Virus record (IMG/VR): IMGVR_UViG_3300011114_000078
Span: 1-21,089 of that record
DNA from: a virus
DNA length: 21,089 bases
Reading direction: 5' to 3' (one strand)
Within the stretch, counting starts at the first letter, position 1; every line of letters starts with the position of its first letter. Shown piece after piece: positions 14,792 to 21,089 of this stretch. Both the position numbers and the translations under genes were made by a program. Under the pieces are notes generated by a model. The model was given only the letters and a program-made list of their open reading frames with translations. It made no database searches and had not been told where the DNA came from.

Positions 14792-15453
14792 ATAACTACA
14801 TTGCAGTCTGCACCCCAGCCCGTGACATGGTTCACGCCAACTTCACCTATTGCTTGGTGAATATGGTCTGCTACCACACGCTGAACACGACAGACGCAGT
14901 GAGTTTGAAGATCATGCAGGGTACTCTGATTCAGAACCAGCGTGCCGACTTAGCGCTGGATGCGATGGGAGAGGGCTGCACGCATATCTTGTTCATTGAC
15001 TCAGACATGACGTTCCCGCAGGACATGGTGGAGCGCCTGCTTAAGCATGACCTGGATATCGTGGCGACCAACTGCGCACGCCGACGCATCCCTACCGGAC
15101 CGACTGCTCAGAAGTACGGTCCTGATGGCGAGCGCGAACTGGTCTACACGATGCCCGAGTCAACCGGTATCGAGGAAGTTGGAAGCATCGGAATGGGCGT
15201 GATGCTGATTAAGCGCAACGTCTTTGAGAAGCTGACAGAACCGTGGTTTGAGACTCCTTGGCGCACCGATAAGCGCGGCTACATCGGTGAGGACATCTTC
15301 TTCTGCCGTAAGGCGCAGGCGGCAGGGTTTAGAATCTACATAGACCACGACGTGAGCAAAGAGATAGGCCACATCGGGACGTTTGAATTCAAGCACGACC
15401 ACACCTGGATGATGCGGGACATCGAGAAGGAAAAGGAAGAGCATGGCACTTAG
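14788..15453 (+). CDS. Glycosyltransferase (GT-A fold, DxD motif)
   Basis: A 221-residue protein with the GT-A pattern: a nucleotide-binding start (YIAVCTPARDMVHANFTYCL), then ILFIDSDMTFPQDMVERLL with D71-S-D73 as the metal-binding DxD, GMGVMLIKRNVFEKL and YIGEDIFFCRKAQAAGF (E168-D169 as the catalytic-base region), and a C-terminal HIGTFEF. Similar phage enzymes act on virion or cell-surface polymers. This is the second glycosyltransferase in the head/connector region and it differs from the one before the portal. It overlaps the adaptor gene by 11 bases. Confidence 0.85.
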   Translation: MNNYIAVCTPARDMVHANFTYCLVNMVCYHTLNTTDAVSLKIMQGTLIQNQRADLALDAMGEGCTHILFIDSDMTFPQDMVERLLKHDLDIVATNCARRRIPTGPTAQKYGPDGERELVYTMPESTGIEEVGSIGMGVMLIKRNVFEKLTEPWFETPWRTDKRGYIGEDIFFCRKAQAAGFRIYIDHDVSKEIGHIGTFEFKHDHTWMMRDIEKEKEEHGT

Positions 15454-16066
15454 CACCTACGCTGAACTGAAAGCCTCGGTGGCCGACTGGCTCAACCGTA
15501 GCGATCTCACGTCTGCCATCACCGACTTTGTATCTCTGGCCGAGGCTCAGATGGAGCGTGATCTGCGCACCAGGCAGATGATTGTCAGGGCCAACGCCAC
15601 CATTAACACTGAATACAGCGCACTTCCTGATGACTACCTGGAGGCTAAATCGTTCAAGCTGACGGGTACGAATCCCATCTCCCCGCTGGTATTCCAGACG
15701 ATCAACGCAATAGATGACTTGCAAGTAACTTACACGTCCAGCGGCCAGCCTAAGTATTTTTGCGTGATTGGTGGACAGATTCGCGTACTGCCGACGCCTG
15801 ACACCTCTTACGTTTCCGAGTTGATTTACTACGGGAAACTCAGCAAGCTGTCCACATCGAACACGACCAACTGGCTGTTGACTCTCTCACCTGACGTGTA
15901 CCTTTACGGTTCGCTGCTCCAGGCCGCGCCTTACCTACAGGATGATGCGAGAATCCAGGTATGGGCTGGGTTGTACCAGAAGGGCATCGACGCACTCAAC
16001 ATAGCTGATGAGCGTGGTTCCATGACGGGCGGCGCGTTGATGGCAAGAGCAAGGACATTCGGATGA
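15443..16066 (+). CDS. Head-tail adaptor protein (SU10 adaptor-like)
   Basis: A 207-residue protein opening with TYAELKASVADWLNRSDLTSAITDFVSLAEAQMERDLR, the typical start of podovirus adaptor/connector proteins. The middle is beta-rich (LPDDYLEAKSFKLTG, YFCVIGGQIRVLPTP) and the helical end contains LYGSLLQAAPYLQDDARIQVWAGLYQKG. It should bind the portal ring and link it to the tail nozzle. A purine-rich stretch (AAGGAAAAGGAAGAG) precedes its ATG. Confidence 0.85.
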   Translation: MALSTYAELKASVADWLNRSDLTSAITDFVSLAEAQMERDLRTRQMIVRANATINTEYSALPDDYLEAKSFKLTGTNPISPLVFQTINAIDDLQVTYTSSGQPKYFCVIGGQIRVLPTPDTSYVSELIYYGKLSKLSTSNTTNWLLTLSPDVYLYGSLLQAAPYLQDDARIQVWAGLYQKGIDALNIADERGSMTGGALMARARTFG

Positions 16067-16254
16067 TAGTGACCACTACAAAGGGTGATATGGATGACTC
16101 GCTGCTAGAAAAGCGCGAGGGTTCAGACGAGACTGACAGCGAGACAATTTCGTTCACCGAGTACTGGTTAAATGGTGAAATGGTGCATCGGTCTGTTCAT
16201 GTTGTGCTGAAGCGCAACGTGTTCAGCGAGGGCATAACTCAAATGATTGGATAA
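16063..16254 (+). CDS. Small acidic phage protein (63 aa)
   Basis: A 63-residue protein coupled to the adaptor by an ATGA overlap. The N-terminal 30 residues are acidic (MDDSLLEKREGSDETDSE), and a short beta-like part (SFTEYWLNGEMVHRSVHVVLKR) follows. No known motif. Position suggests a minor structural or assembly role. Confidence 0.68.
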   Translation: MIVTTTKGDMDDSLLEKREGSDETDSETISFTEYWLNGEMVHRSVHVVLKRNVFSEGITQMIG

Positions 16255-16257
16255 AAA

Positions 16258-16719
16258 ATGGCGAACACGCAAGCAATGTGTACATCGTTCAAGGTTGACT
16301 TGCTCAACGCCGTACACGCATTCAATGGAACCGGAGTGCCAGCGCACACTGCATCCACAGCCGACACGTTCAAGGCCGCGCTTTACACCACAGCAGGCAG
16401 CCTGGGAGCCGCTACAACGGCCTACAGCAGCAGCAATGAAGTGTCCGGAACTGGCTATACCGCCGGTGGCGTAACAGTCACCTTTGGCACTGCACCGTCA
16501 TCGACAAGCACCACGGCATTCATCACGCCCAGCGCCAGCATCAGTTTCAGCAACGTCACGCTGTCCACAGCGTTTGACGCGGTCCTGATATACAACTCGA
16601 CTCAGAGCAACAAGGCGGTCAGCGTCCACACATTTGGATCGCAGACAGTTACCGCTGGCACGTTCACTCTGACCATGCCCACCAACGACTCCAGCACCGG
16701 CCTCATCCGGCTGGCGTAA
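16258..16719 (+). CDS. Putative virion structural protein (153 aa)
   Basis: A 153-residue protein, Ser/Thr/Ala/Gly-rich and poor in charge, which suggests an all-beta virion protein. It opens with AMCTSFKVDLLNAVHAF and contains TFKAALYTTAGSLGAATTAYSSSNEVSGTGYTAGG, a pattern I have seen in phage structural genes downstream of adaptors. The C-terminal part (NKAVSVHTFGSQTVTAGTFTL) looks like beta strands. The exact place in the virion is not known. Confidence 0.75.
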   Translation: MANTQAMCTSFKVDLLNAVHAFNGTGVPAHTASTADTFKAALYTTAGSLGAATTAYSSSNEVSGTGYTAGGVTVTFGTAPSSTSTTAFITPSASISFSNVTLSTAFDAVLIYNSTQSNKAVSVHTFGSQTVTAGTFTLTMPTNDSSTGLIRLA

Positions 16720-16735
16720 CTGAAGGAGCAGCGCC

Positions 16736-17440
16736 GTGGCTGCATACGGTACAGGCTACTACGGCAAGGGCGTCTATGGCATAGGCAATGTTGTCATCTC
16801 TGGCAACGCCTCCACGCTTGCCATCGGGACACTGCTTGCCAGTAGGTCAATCCAAGAGGATGGGACGGTTGGAACGGGCAATGTCGGAACAGTCGGGCTG
16901 ACTGTATCCATTGCCATCACCGGCAACGCATCCACAGCATCCATTGGCACTGTAGCGCCAAGCACTACAAAGGCATCCACAGGTAACTCGGCCACCTTAT
17001 CGGTTGGCAGCGTCATTCAAAGCGCTGACATAAGCCTGTCAGGTAACAGCGCAACACTCTCGCCAGGTACTGTTACTAACAGCGCAAGCATGGCCTTAAC
17101 AGGCAACGCATCAACCGGATCGGTTGGAACTGTATCCGCTGAAGTCATATCGTTCCAGGCCATCACCGGAGTGAGTGGAACTGGATCAGTTGGTACTGCC
17201 GCAAATGTCATCTCAATTGAGATAATGGGAAATGGCGCGACTGGCACGGTTGGAACAATCATTGGATTCGGTTGGGGTGCGATACCTGACACTTCCGAGT
17301 CATGGAGCGCGATAGCTGATACATCAGAGACGTGGACGGTTATTGCTGACACGTCAGAGAGTTGGACACCGGTATCTGACACCAGTGAAACATGGGCAGA
17401 TATCTCCGATAATGCAACAACGTGGCAAGTGGCCGCATAG
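16736..17440 (+). CDS. Repeat-rich virion protein (234 aa), probably tail or decoration
   Basis: A 234-residue protein starting at GTG, with AAGGAG (16723-16728) 7 bases upstream. After YGTGYYGKGVYGIG it is built from about seven degenerate units of 19-24 residues around (S/T)GN(A/S)(S/A)TxSxGTV (residues 20-180). The last 50 residues are five 10-residue repeats, DTSE(S/T)Wxx(I/V)(A/S). Such GNA-ST-GTV repeats and W-rich end repeats occur in phage virion proteins that form elongated beta structures. Its position between the adaptor group and the tail fibre agrees. Receptor or glycan contact is possible but unproven. Confidence 0.75.
   Translation: MAAYGTGYYGKGVYGIGNVVISGNASTLAIGTLLASRSIQEDGTVGTGNVGTVGLTVSIAITGNASTASIGTVAPSTTKASTGNSATLSVGSVIQSADISLSGNSATLSPGTVTNSASMALTGNASTGSVGTVSAEVISFQAITGVSGTGSVGTAANVISIEIMGNGATGTVGTIIGFGWGAIPDTSESWSAIADTSETWTVIADTSESWTPVSDTSETWADISDNATTWQVAA
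17288..17437 (+). repeat. Five tandem 30-bp repeats encoding DTSExW units
   Basis: In-frame 30-bp units start at 17288, 17318, 17348, 17378 and 17408. The first four encode DTSESW or DTSETW followed by four residues; the last is degenerate (DNATTW). DNA identity between units is only partial while the protein pattern is strict, so selection acts on the protein. Confidence 0.85.
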
Positions 17441-17449
17441 AGGTACATC

Positions 17450-18748
17450 ATGGCAGATTCAACGACGACCAACTTACTCCTTACCAAACCCGAGGTAGGA
17501 GCCTCAACTGACACGTGGGGCACAAAGATAAATACGGACATGGGGTTAATTGACTCAGTGTTCGATGCGGCTGGAACTGGAACCAGCGTAGGTCTCAATG
17601 TCGGATCAGGTAAGACGCTGGCGGTGGCTGGTACGCTGACTGCTACCGGTACTCAAACACTGAGTGGTACAACAACTATCAGCACCATCACATCTGCGGC
17701 AGCTACGGCACTTACGTTAAAAAGCGCAGGAACCACAGCGGTCACCGTAGACACAAGCCAGAACGTGGGGATTGGGACTTCTTCTCCATCGGTTAGGCTT
17801 CAAGTTGATTCTGGCGCTACTGGGGAAATGCAACGGTATAACTCTACCAGTACAGCCCCGTTTGTCGGTTGGTATGTCAGTAGTACACGCAAAGCGTACC
17901 AGCAATGGGATGCTTCGTATGGTTGGATTTTGGATTCTGAAGCAGCATCCACGGGAATTGTGTTTAGAACGCAAAACAGCGAACGGATGCGTATTGACTC
18001 CAGCGGCAACGTGGGGATTGGTACTACTTCGCCATCGGTTAAGTTTCAAGTTAACCATTCATCTGATGTAGCGGCAATTAACGCATCTGGAGGCGGCGTC
18101 ACGTTAGGTATGAGTAATTCATCTGCAAATGATGTATTGCTTCGCATGACAAATAACTCAAGCAACTTTTACGACATTCGTAATTTAACAAGTGGAAGTG
18201 CTTTTACTATTGGATATAACGGTACAGAACGGATGCGTATTGACTCCAGCGGCAACGTGCTGGTGGGTACTACAAGTTCAGGCGGCGTTGGTTGCACCAT
18301 AACCGCTGATGGAAATGGTCGATATTTTGTTAATAATTGTACTTATAACGGGTTTGGAGTACAAATTTTTAAACAAAATGGAACACAAGTTGGTTCTATT
18401 GCAATTAACTCAACAACTACAACTTACGGAACAACATCTGATTATCGTTTAAAAGAAAATATAGAGCCAATGACGGGGGCTTTATCTATTGTTTCTAGGC
18501 TTAAACCCGTAAAATATAAATGGAAAAAAGATGGTTCTGATGGGCAAGGTTTTATTGCCCACGAGTTGCAAGAAATAATTTCCGATTGTGTAACAGGAAC
18601 TAAAGACGCTGTAGACGCAGACGGCAATCCCGTATACCAAGGCATCGACACCAGCTTCTTGGTTGCAACCCTGACCGCAGCCATACAAGAGCTTTCTGCA
18701 AAAAATGATGCGCTAGAAGCCCGTCTTGCAGCATTGGAGGCAAAATGA
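17450..18748 (+). CDS. Tail fibre with C-terminal self-cleaving S74 chaperone
   Basis: A 432-residue protein with AGAGG (17439-17443) before its ATG. The N-terminus has [22 protein letters not shown], a virion-anchoring motif shared by many phage fibres. The shaft repeats NVGIGT(S/T)SPS and [12 protein letters not shown], short units of trimeric beta structure. The C-terminal 103 residues are an intramolecular chaperone (peptidase S74): SDYRLKENI places the catalytic Ser330 and Lys335, so cleavage before Ser330 should release the chaperone after trimerisation. Then come GFIAHELQ and a short coiled coil ending RLAALEAK. From about 18100 to 18590 the DNA is visibly AT-rich, unlike the flanks. 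It is the probable host-recognition protein. Its stop overlaps the HNH gene (ATGA). Confidence 0.92.
   Translation: MADSTTTNLLLTKPEVGASTDTWGTKINTDMGLIDSVFDAAGTGTSVGLNVGSGKTLAVAGTLTATGTQTLSGTTTISTITSAAATALTLKSAGTTAVTVDTSQNVGIGTSSPSVRLQVDSGATGEMQRYNSTSTAPFVGWYVSSTRKAYQQWDASYGWILDSEAASTGIVFRTQNSERMRIDSSGNVGIGTTSPSVKFQVNHSSDVAAINASGGGVTLGMSNSSANDVLLRMTNNSSNFYDIRNLTSGSAFTIGYNGTERMRIDSSGNVLVGTTSSGGVGCTITADGNGRYFVNNCTYNGFGVQIFKQNGTQVGSIAINSTTTTYGTTSDYRLKENIEPMTGALSIVSRLKPVKYKWKKDGSDGQGFIAHELQEIISDCVTGTKDAVDADGNPVYQGIDTSFLVATLTAAIQELSAKNDALEARLAALEAK
17981..18259 (+). repeat. Exact 33-bp direct repeat inside the fibre gene
   Basis: The same 33 bases, beginning GAACGGATGCGTATTG and ending AGCGGCAACGTG, occur at 17981-18013 and 18227-18259, in frame, encoding [11 protein letters not shown]. 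Near-identical flanking stretches also recur (about 17765-17812 and 18011-18056). Exact identity at synonymous positions suggests recent duplication or recombination. Confidence 0.9.
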
Positions 18749-19191
18749 ACGAAATTTGGCATCCTTGCGCTGGCTACGAAACTCATTATGAGGTAAGCAA
18801 TTTTGGCAATGTGCGCTCCATTGAACGATACGCAAACAATGGACACAACAACGGCTTGCGTAAACTACCATCAAAGGTTTTAACACCTGCGGTTGGTAAG
18901 TCAGGATATTTGCTGGTTACGTTTTCTGTTGACAACACGCAATCAAGTCAAAACGTGCATCACCTTGTGGCAAGAGCGTTTATTTGCAACGACTCAAACA
19001 AACCACAAGTTAACCATAAAGACGGCAATAAGCAAAATAATTGCTTGGATAATCTTGAATGGGTTACTGCATCTGAAAATGGTCTTCATGCCTATCGTGT
19101 ACTTGGCAATACAGCGTGGAACAAAGGTATGAAACAGCAAGCTCTCATCATTTCCCTGACAGACCGTATCGCGGCGTTGGAGGCTAAATAA
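18745..19191 (+). CDS. HNH homing-type endonuclease with NUMOD4
   Basis: A 148-residue free-standing nuclease. [24 protein letters not shown] (4-26) is a NUMOD4 DNA-binding motif. The HNH_3 catalytic part has HHLVARAFI (72-80) and [20 protein letters not shown] (89-108), with His and Asn residues intact, then [16 protein letters not shown] (122-130) resembles a NUMOD3 tail. The body is AT-rich, but the last 17 codons are GC-richer and encode [11 protein letters not shown], almost the same as the fibre end RLAALEAK; 22 of 28 bases match between the two gene ends. This looks like fibre sequence fused to the nuclease. It nicks or cuts DNA and may spread the adjacent fibre tip. Confidence 0.92.
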   Translation: MNEIWHPCAGYETHYEVSNFGNVRSIERYANNGHNNGLRKLPSKVLTPAVGKSGYLLVTFSVDNTQSSQNVHHLVARAFICNDSNKPQVNHKDGNKQNNCLDNLEWVTASENGLHAYRVLGNTAWNKGMKQQALIISLTDRIAALEAK

Positions 19192-19424
19192 TGGAATTCC
19201 AGCCAATGTTTAACTTCATCGGTGGTGCGATCCTGGTCGCTGTCGGATGGTGGTGTAAAGAGATATGGGACTCGGTCAAGGCATTGAAGAATGACATCAA
19301 GGCCATAGAAATTGATCTGCCAAAGAACTACGTCAGCAAGATCGACATCGAGAGTCGCTTGGACAAGATTGACGCGACTCTAGAGCGCATCTTTGACAAG
19401 CTAGAGAACAAGGCCGACAAGTGA
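19191..19424 (+). CDS. Small membrane protein with coiled coil (77 aa), lysis region
   Basis: A 77-residue protein with one N-terminal transmembrane segment (FNFIGGAILVAVGWWCKEIW, about 8-27) and a charged helical cytoplasmic or periplasmic tail (VKALKNDIKAIEIDLPKNY, ERIFDKLENKADK). It starts on the last base of the HNH stop (TAATG). Proteins of this build are common before phage lysis genes and are often called holin-like or accessory lysis proteins; no proof of that role is seen here. Confidence 0.8.
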   Translation: MEFQPMFNFIGGAILVAVGWWCKEIWDSVKALKNDIKAIEIDLPKNYVSKIDIESRLDKIDATLERIFDKLENKADK

Positions 19425-19588
19425 TGGATCAGATTGTCTCAGCAGAAAGCCCCTGGCCTAACACTGAGACGAAAACCGTTTTGGTTTGTCGTATCCCTAA
19501 GAAAGATGAGGACAAGAAGATGGGTGCTAATGAGTTTATGGATAAAGATGGACGCATCTGCCGGTGGGCGGTTGTCAATAAAAAATGA
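19424..19588 (+). CDS. Small ORF in the lysis operon (54 aa)
   Basis: A 54-residue ORF whose ATG overlaps the previous stop (TGATG) and whose TGA overlaps the next ATG (ATGA). Such tight coupling on both sides supports it as a real gene. The content is mixed and charged (RIPKKDEDKKMGANEF, then KDGRICRWAVVNKK), with no membrane segment or known motif. Function unknown. Confidence 0.62.
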   Translation: MDQIVSAESPWPNTETKTVLVCRIPKKDEDKKMGANEFMDKDGRICRWAVVNKK

Positions 19589-20075
19589 TTGATCCTTTCA
19601 CGGCGTTTGCGATGGCTCAGGGCGCTGTAACTGGCATAAAAAAGCCATTGCTCTTGGTAAAGACATCCACGGCCTATACAAAGAATTCAGCAGTTTTTAT
19701 CAAGCAGCGGATACAGTTCACCTAGCGAGCAGCAAAGCCAGGATTGCAAGCATAGGAAAGACGGATGCACAGATAAGTTCTCAGGCTCTCCAGATTGCAA
19801 TGGCATCCAAGGCGTTGCGAGAGCATGAGAAGGAACTGAAGGACATTCTTTTCTATAGCGGAAACGCACAGGTATGGGAAGAGATGATGGCAGAGCGAAC
19901 CAGGATGATTAAAGAGCGCAACACATTGGAAAGAGAAGAATCGGAACGTAAGCAAAAGGATAAGGAAGCGAAGGTGGCAATCATTATGAACACACTCTGG
20001 ATCACAGGCGCATCCGCTATCGTTGTCCCACTGGTCAGCATCACGTTTCACGTTATCACTAATAGGGGTTTCTGA
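19585..20075 (+). CDS. Membrane-anchored phage protein joined by -1 frameshift (163 aa)
   Basis: Two frames must be read to obtain the full protein. Frame one starts at ATG 19585 (overlapping the previous stop) and gives MIDPFTAFAMAQGAVTGIKK, then would end at TAG 19723-19725 after 46 residues. A one-base step back at A_AAA_AAG (19638-19644) moves into a frame, open from 19644, that continues AIALGKDIHGLYKEFSSFYQ and runs without stop to 20075. The joined 163-residue product has an N-terminal amphipathic part, a long charged helix (residues about 75-130) and a C-terminal membrane segment (IIMNTLWITGASAIVVPLVSITF, 132-154). Related phage proteins with this layout are, to my knowledge, encoded in one frame. 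A programmed -1 shift, a natural mutation or a one-base sequencing error are the three options. Confidence 0.75.
19638..19644 (+). other. A_AAA_AAG slippery heptamer (dnaX type)
   Basis: The heptamer is phased exactly as X_XXY_YYZ in the zero frame (ATA-AAA-AAG), and a -1 slip puts GCC (19644-19646) next, which is where the continuing frame begins. This is the slippery sequence used by E. coli dnaX. An AGGG lies 15 bases upstream, further than the dnaX spacing, and I see no strong downstream hairpin. Confidence 0.7.
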
Positions 20076-20587
20076 TGATTCCAATTCTCGGCGCATTACT
20101 CGGTACTCTTGCGGAAAGCGGCCTGGGTCTGCTTTCTTCCGCTATCCAGGCCAAAGGCAAGGAGGTGGTCGAGAACACGTTGGGCGTAAAGATACCCGAC
20201 AACCCGACACCGGCTGATGTTGAGAAGCTGCGCGAGTTGCAGTTTCACCATGAAGAGCGCCTGATTGAATTGGGCATTGAGAAAGCCAAGCTGGAGATGG
20301 CCGAGTTGGAGTTGTTTGCCAAAGCCGCACAGAGTGATGCGGATAACGTAACAGATCGCTGGCAGGCAGATATGAACTCTGACTCCTGGCTCTCAAAGAA
20401 CATCCGGCCAATGTCGCTGATTGCTATATTCATGGGGTACTTTCTGTTTGCCATGATGAGCGCCTACGGCCTCAACGCAAACGAGTCCTATGTGACCCTG
20501 CTTGGTAACTGGGGGATGCTGATTATGGGCGCCTACTTTGGAGGCAGGACTGTCGAGAAGCTAGCCGAAATGAGGAGCGCAAAATGA
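20075..20587 (+). CDS. Holin, 3-TM type
   Basis: A 170-residue protein starting within the previous stop (TGATG). The N-terminus is hydrophobic (IPILGALLGTLAESGLGLL, 2-20), a long charged amphipathic helix occupies about 46-100, then SWLSKNIRPMSLIAIFMGYFLFAMMSAYGL and YVTLLGNWGMLIMGAYFGGRTVEK give two membrane spans. The WLSKxIRPM and GAYFGGRTxEK signatures match the Holin_3TMs-type family. It should form the membrane lesion that lets the endolysin, encoded next with an ATGA overlap, reach the cell wall. Confidence 0.85.
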   Translation: MIPILGALLGTLAESGLGLLSSAIQAKGKEVVENTLGVKIPDNPTPADVEKLRELQFHHEERLIELGIEKAKLEMAELELFAKAAQSDADNVTDRWQADMNSDSWLSKNIRPMSLIAIFMGYFLFAMMSAYGLNANESYVTLLGNWGMLIMGAYFGGRTVEKLAEMRSAK

Positions 20588-20922
20588 GCCTAAACCAAGA
20601 ACAGGCAGCTTTCCTATTGGATATGTGCAAGCTGATCCAGCACGCCACAGATCTGGGGTTTATGGTCACTGGTGGAGAGTTGGCGCGTACACCTGAGCAG
20701 CAGGCCATTTACGTCAAGACGGGCCGGTCTAAGACCATGAACTCCATCCACCTCAAGCGGTGCGCGATGGATTTGAATTTCTTCAAGGACGGGAAAATCA
20801 TCTGGGACAAAGCTATCTTGGCTCCGGTTGGTGCGTACTGGGAGAGCCTGCACCCTAAGAATCGATGGGGTGGGAACTTCAAGTCACTGCTAGACTGTCC
20901 GCACTTTGAACGAAACGTATGA
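20584..20922 (+). CDS. Endolysin, M15 family peptidase (L-Ala-D-Glu / D-Ala-D-Ala type)
   Basis: A 112-residue zinc peptidase. ARTPEQQAIYVKTGRS (34-49) is the usual M15 substrate-side motif. SIHLKRCAMDLNFF carries the zinc ligands His56 and Asp63 (H-x6-D), and DCPHFE (104-109) supplies the acid D104 and third ligand His107. WESLHPKNRWGGNF fits the same fold. It cuts peptide cross-links of peptidoglycan. There is no signal peptide, so release depends on the holin just upstream. It is complete and of normal single-domain length. Confidence 0.9.
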   Translation: MSLNQEQAAFLLDMCKLIQHATDLGFMVTGGELARTPEQQAIYVKTGRSKTMNSIHLKRCAMDLNFFKDGKIIWDKAILAPVGAYWESLHPKNRWGGNFKSLLDCPHFERNV

Positions 20923-21089
20923 CAGACTACACAAGCCAGATCACAACGCCAGCGCAGCCGAATATCGGCAACCCTGGCGAGGTATATGACCGCTTGTTTT
21001 TCAGCCAAACACTCAGCAACATCGGGAACTACGCCAAGCGCGTCACAAACGCTTTGGGCGCGTTATTTGGACCGCGTGGGGGTAAGTAC
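20919..21089 (+). CDS. Phage protein, probable virion component, 3' partial
   Basis: Starts with an ATGA overlap on the endolysin gene and stays open to the last base of the window (57 codons). YTSQITTPAQPNIGNPGEVYDRLFFSQTLSN and YAKRVTNALGALFGPRGGKY look like the N-terminus of phage structural proteins often placed after adaptor or lysis genes. It is too short to assign a function. Confidence 0.7.
   Translation, partial: MTDYTSQITTPAQPNIGNPGEVYDRLFFSQTLSNIGNYAKRVTNALGALFGPRGGKY

Noticed and set aside
1-21089. CRISPR array, tRNA genes, integrase or repressor
   Set aside because: No spaced direct repeats of CRISPR type, no cloverleaf, and no integrase or CI-like gene could be found on either strand.

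Overview
The window is one contiguous piece of a tailed double-stranded DNA phage genome (Caudoviricetes), most likely a short-tailed podovirus of a Gram-negative, possibly betaproteobacterial freshwater host. The case for a phage is direct: small and large terminase, portal, scaffold, major capsid protein, adaptor, tail fibre, holin and endolysin lie in order on one strand, mostly with 1-26 nt overlaps. The capsid protein resembles the SU10-type (DUF5309) family and the adaptor the SU10 adaptor. The host guess rests only on overall flavour (moderate to high GC, perfect bacterial DnaA boxes). No tRNA, integrase, repressor or CRISPR array is visible. Every convincing gene is on the + strand. 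The window opens inside one gene and closes inside another.

Layout: (a) 1-4639, DNA metabolism: a PD-(D/E)XK nuclease (5' end missing), a putative ssDNA-binding protein ending in an acidic tail, an intrinsic terminator, an orphan beta-class DNA methyltransferase, and a CHC2/Toprim/RecA-like primase-helicase. (b) 4640-6386, a control and packaging-start region: 12 copies of GTATGCA in both orientations, including three tight palindromes and a long bulged hairpin; an unknown 215-residue protein; terS; and three identical 12-mers containing perfect DnaA boxes, at the end of terS and in the 360-bp gap before terL. (c) 6387-14471, packaging and head: terL, four small accessory proteins, a glycosyltransferase, a SAM methyltransferase, portal, a small helical protein, scaffold, capsid protein, then an intrinsic terminator. 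(d) 14477-18748, connector and tail: a small conserved protein, a second glycosyltransferase, adaptor, small proteins, a repeat-rich virion protein, and a tail fibre with an S74 intramolecular chaperone. (e) 18745-19191, an HNH endonuclease of foreign base composition. (f) 19191-21089, lysis: a small membrane protein, a 54-residue ORF, a frameshifted membrane protein, a 3-TM-type holin, an M15 peptidase endolysin, and the start of a further virion protein.

The points most worth following up are: the iteron-like GTATGCA array beside the primase-helicase plus the DnaA-box trio 1.1 kb away (a plasmid-like origin architecture split by terS); a dnaX-type A_AAA_AAG slippery heptamer placed exactly where two frames must be joined to give a 163-residue membrane protein; and an HNH gene whose last residues duplicate the end of the tail fibre, next to an AT-rich distal fibre segment, which suggests a mobile fibre-tip cassette. 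Two glycosyltransferases and a methyltransferase translationally embedded among head genes suggest modification of the virion or of a cell-surface component.
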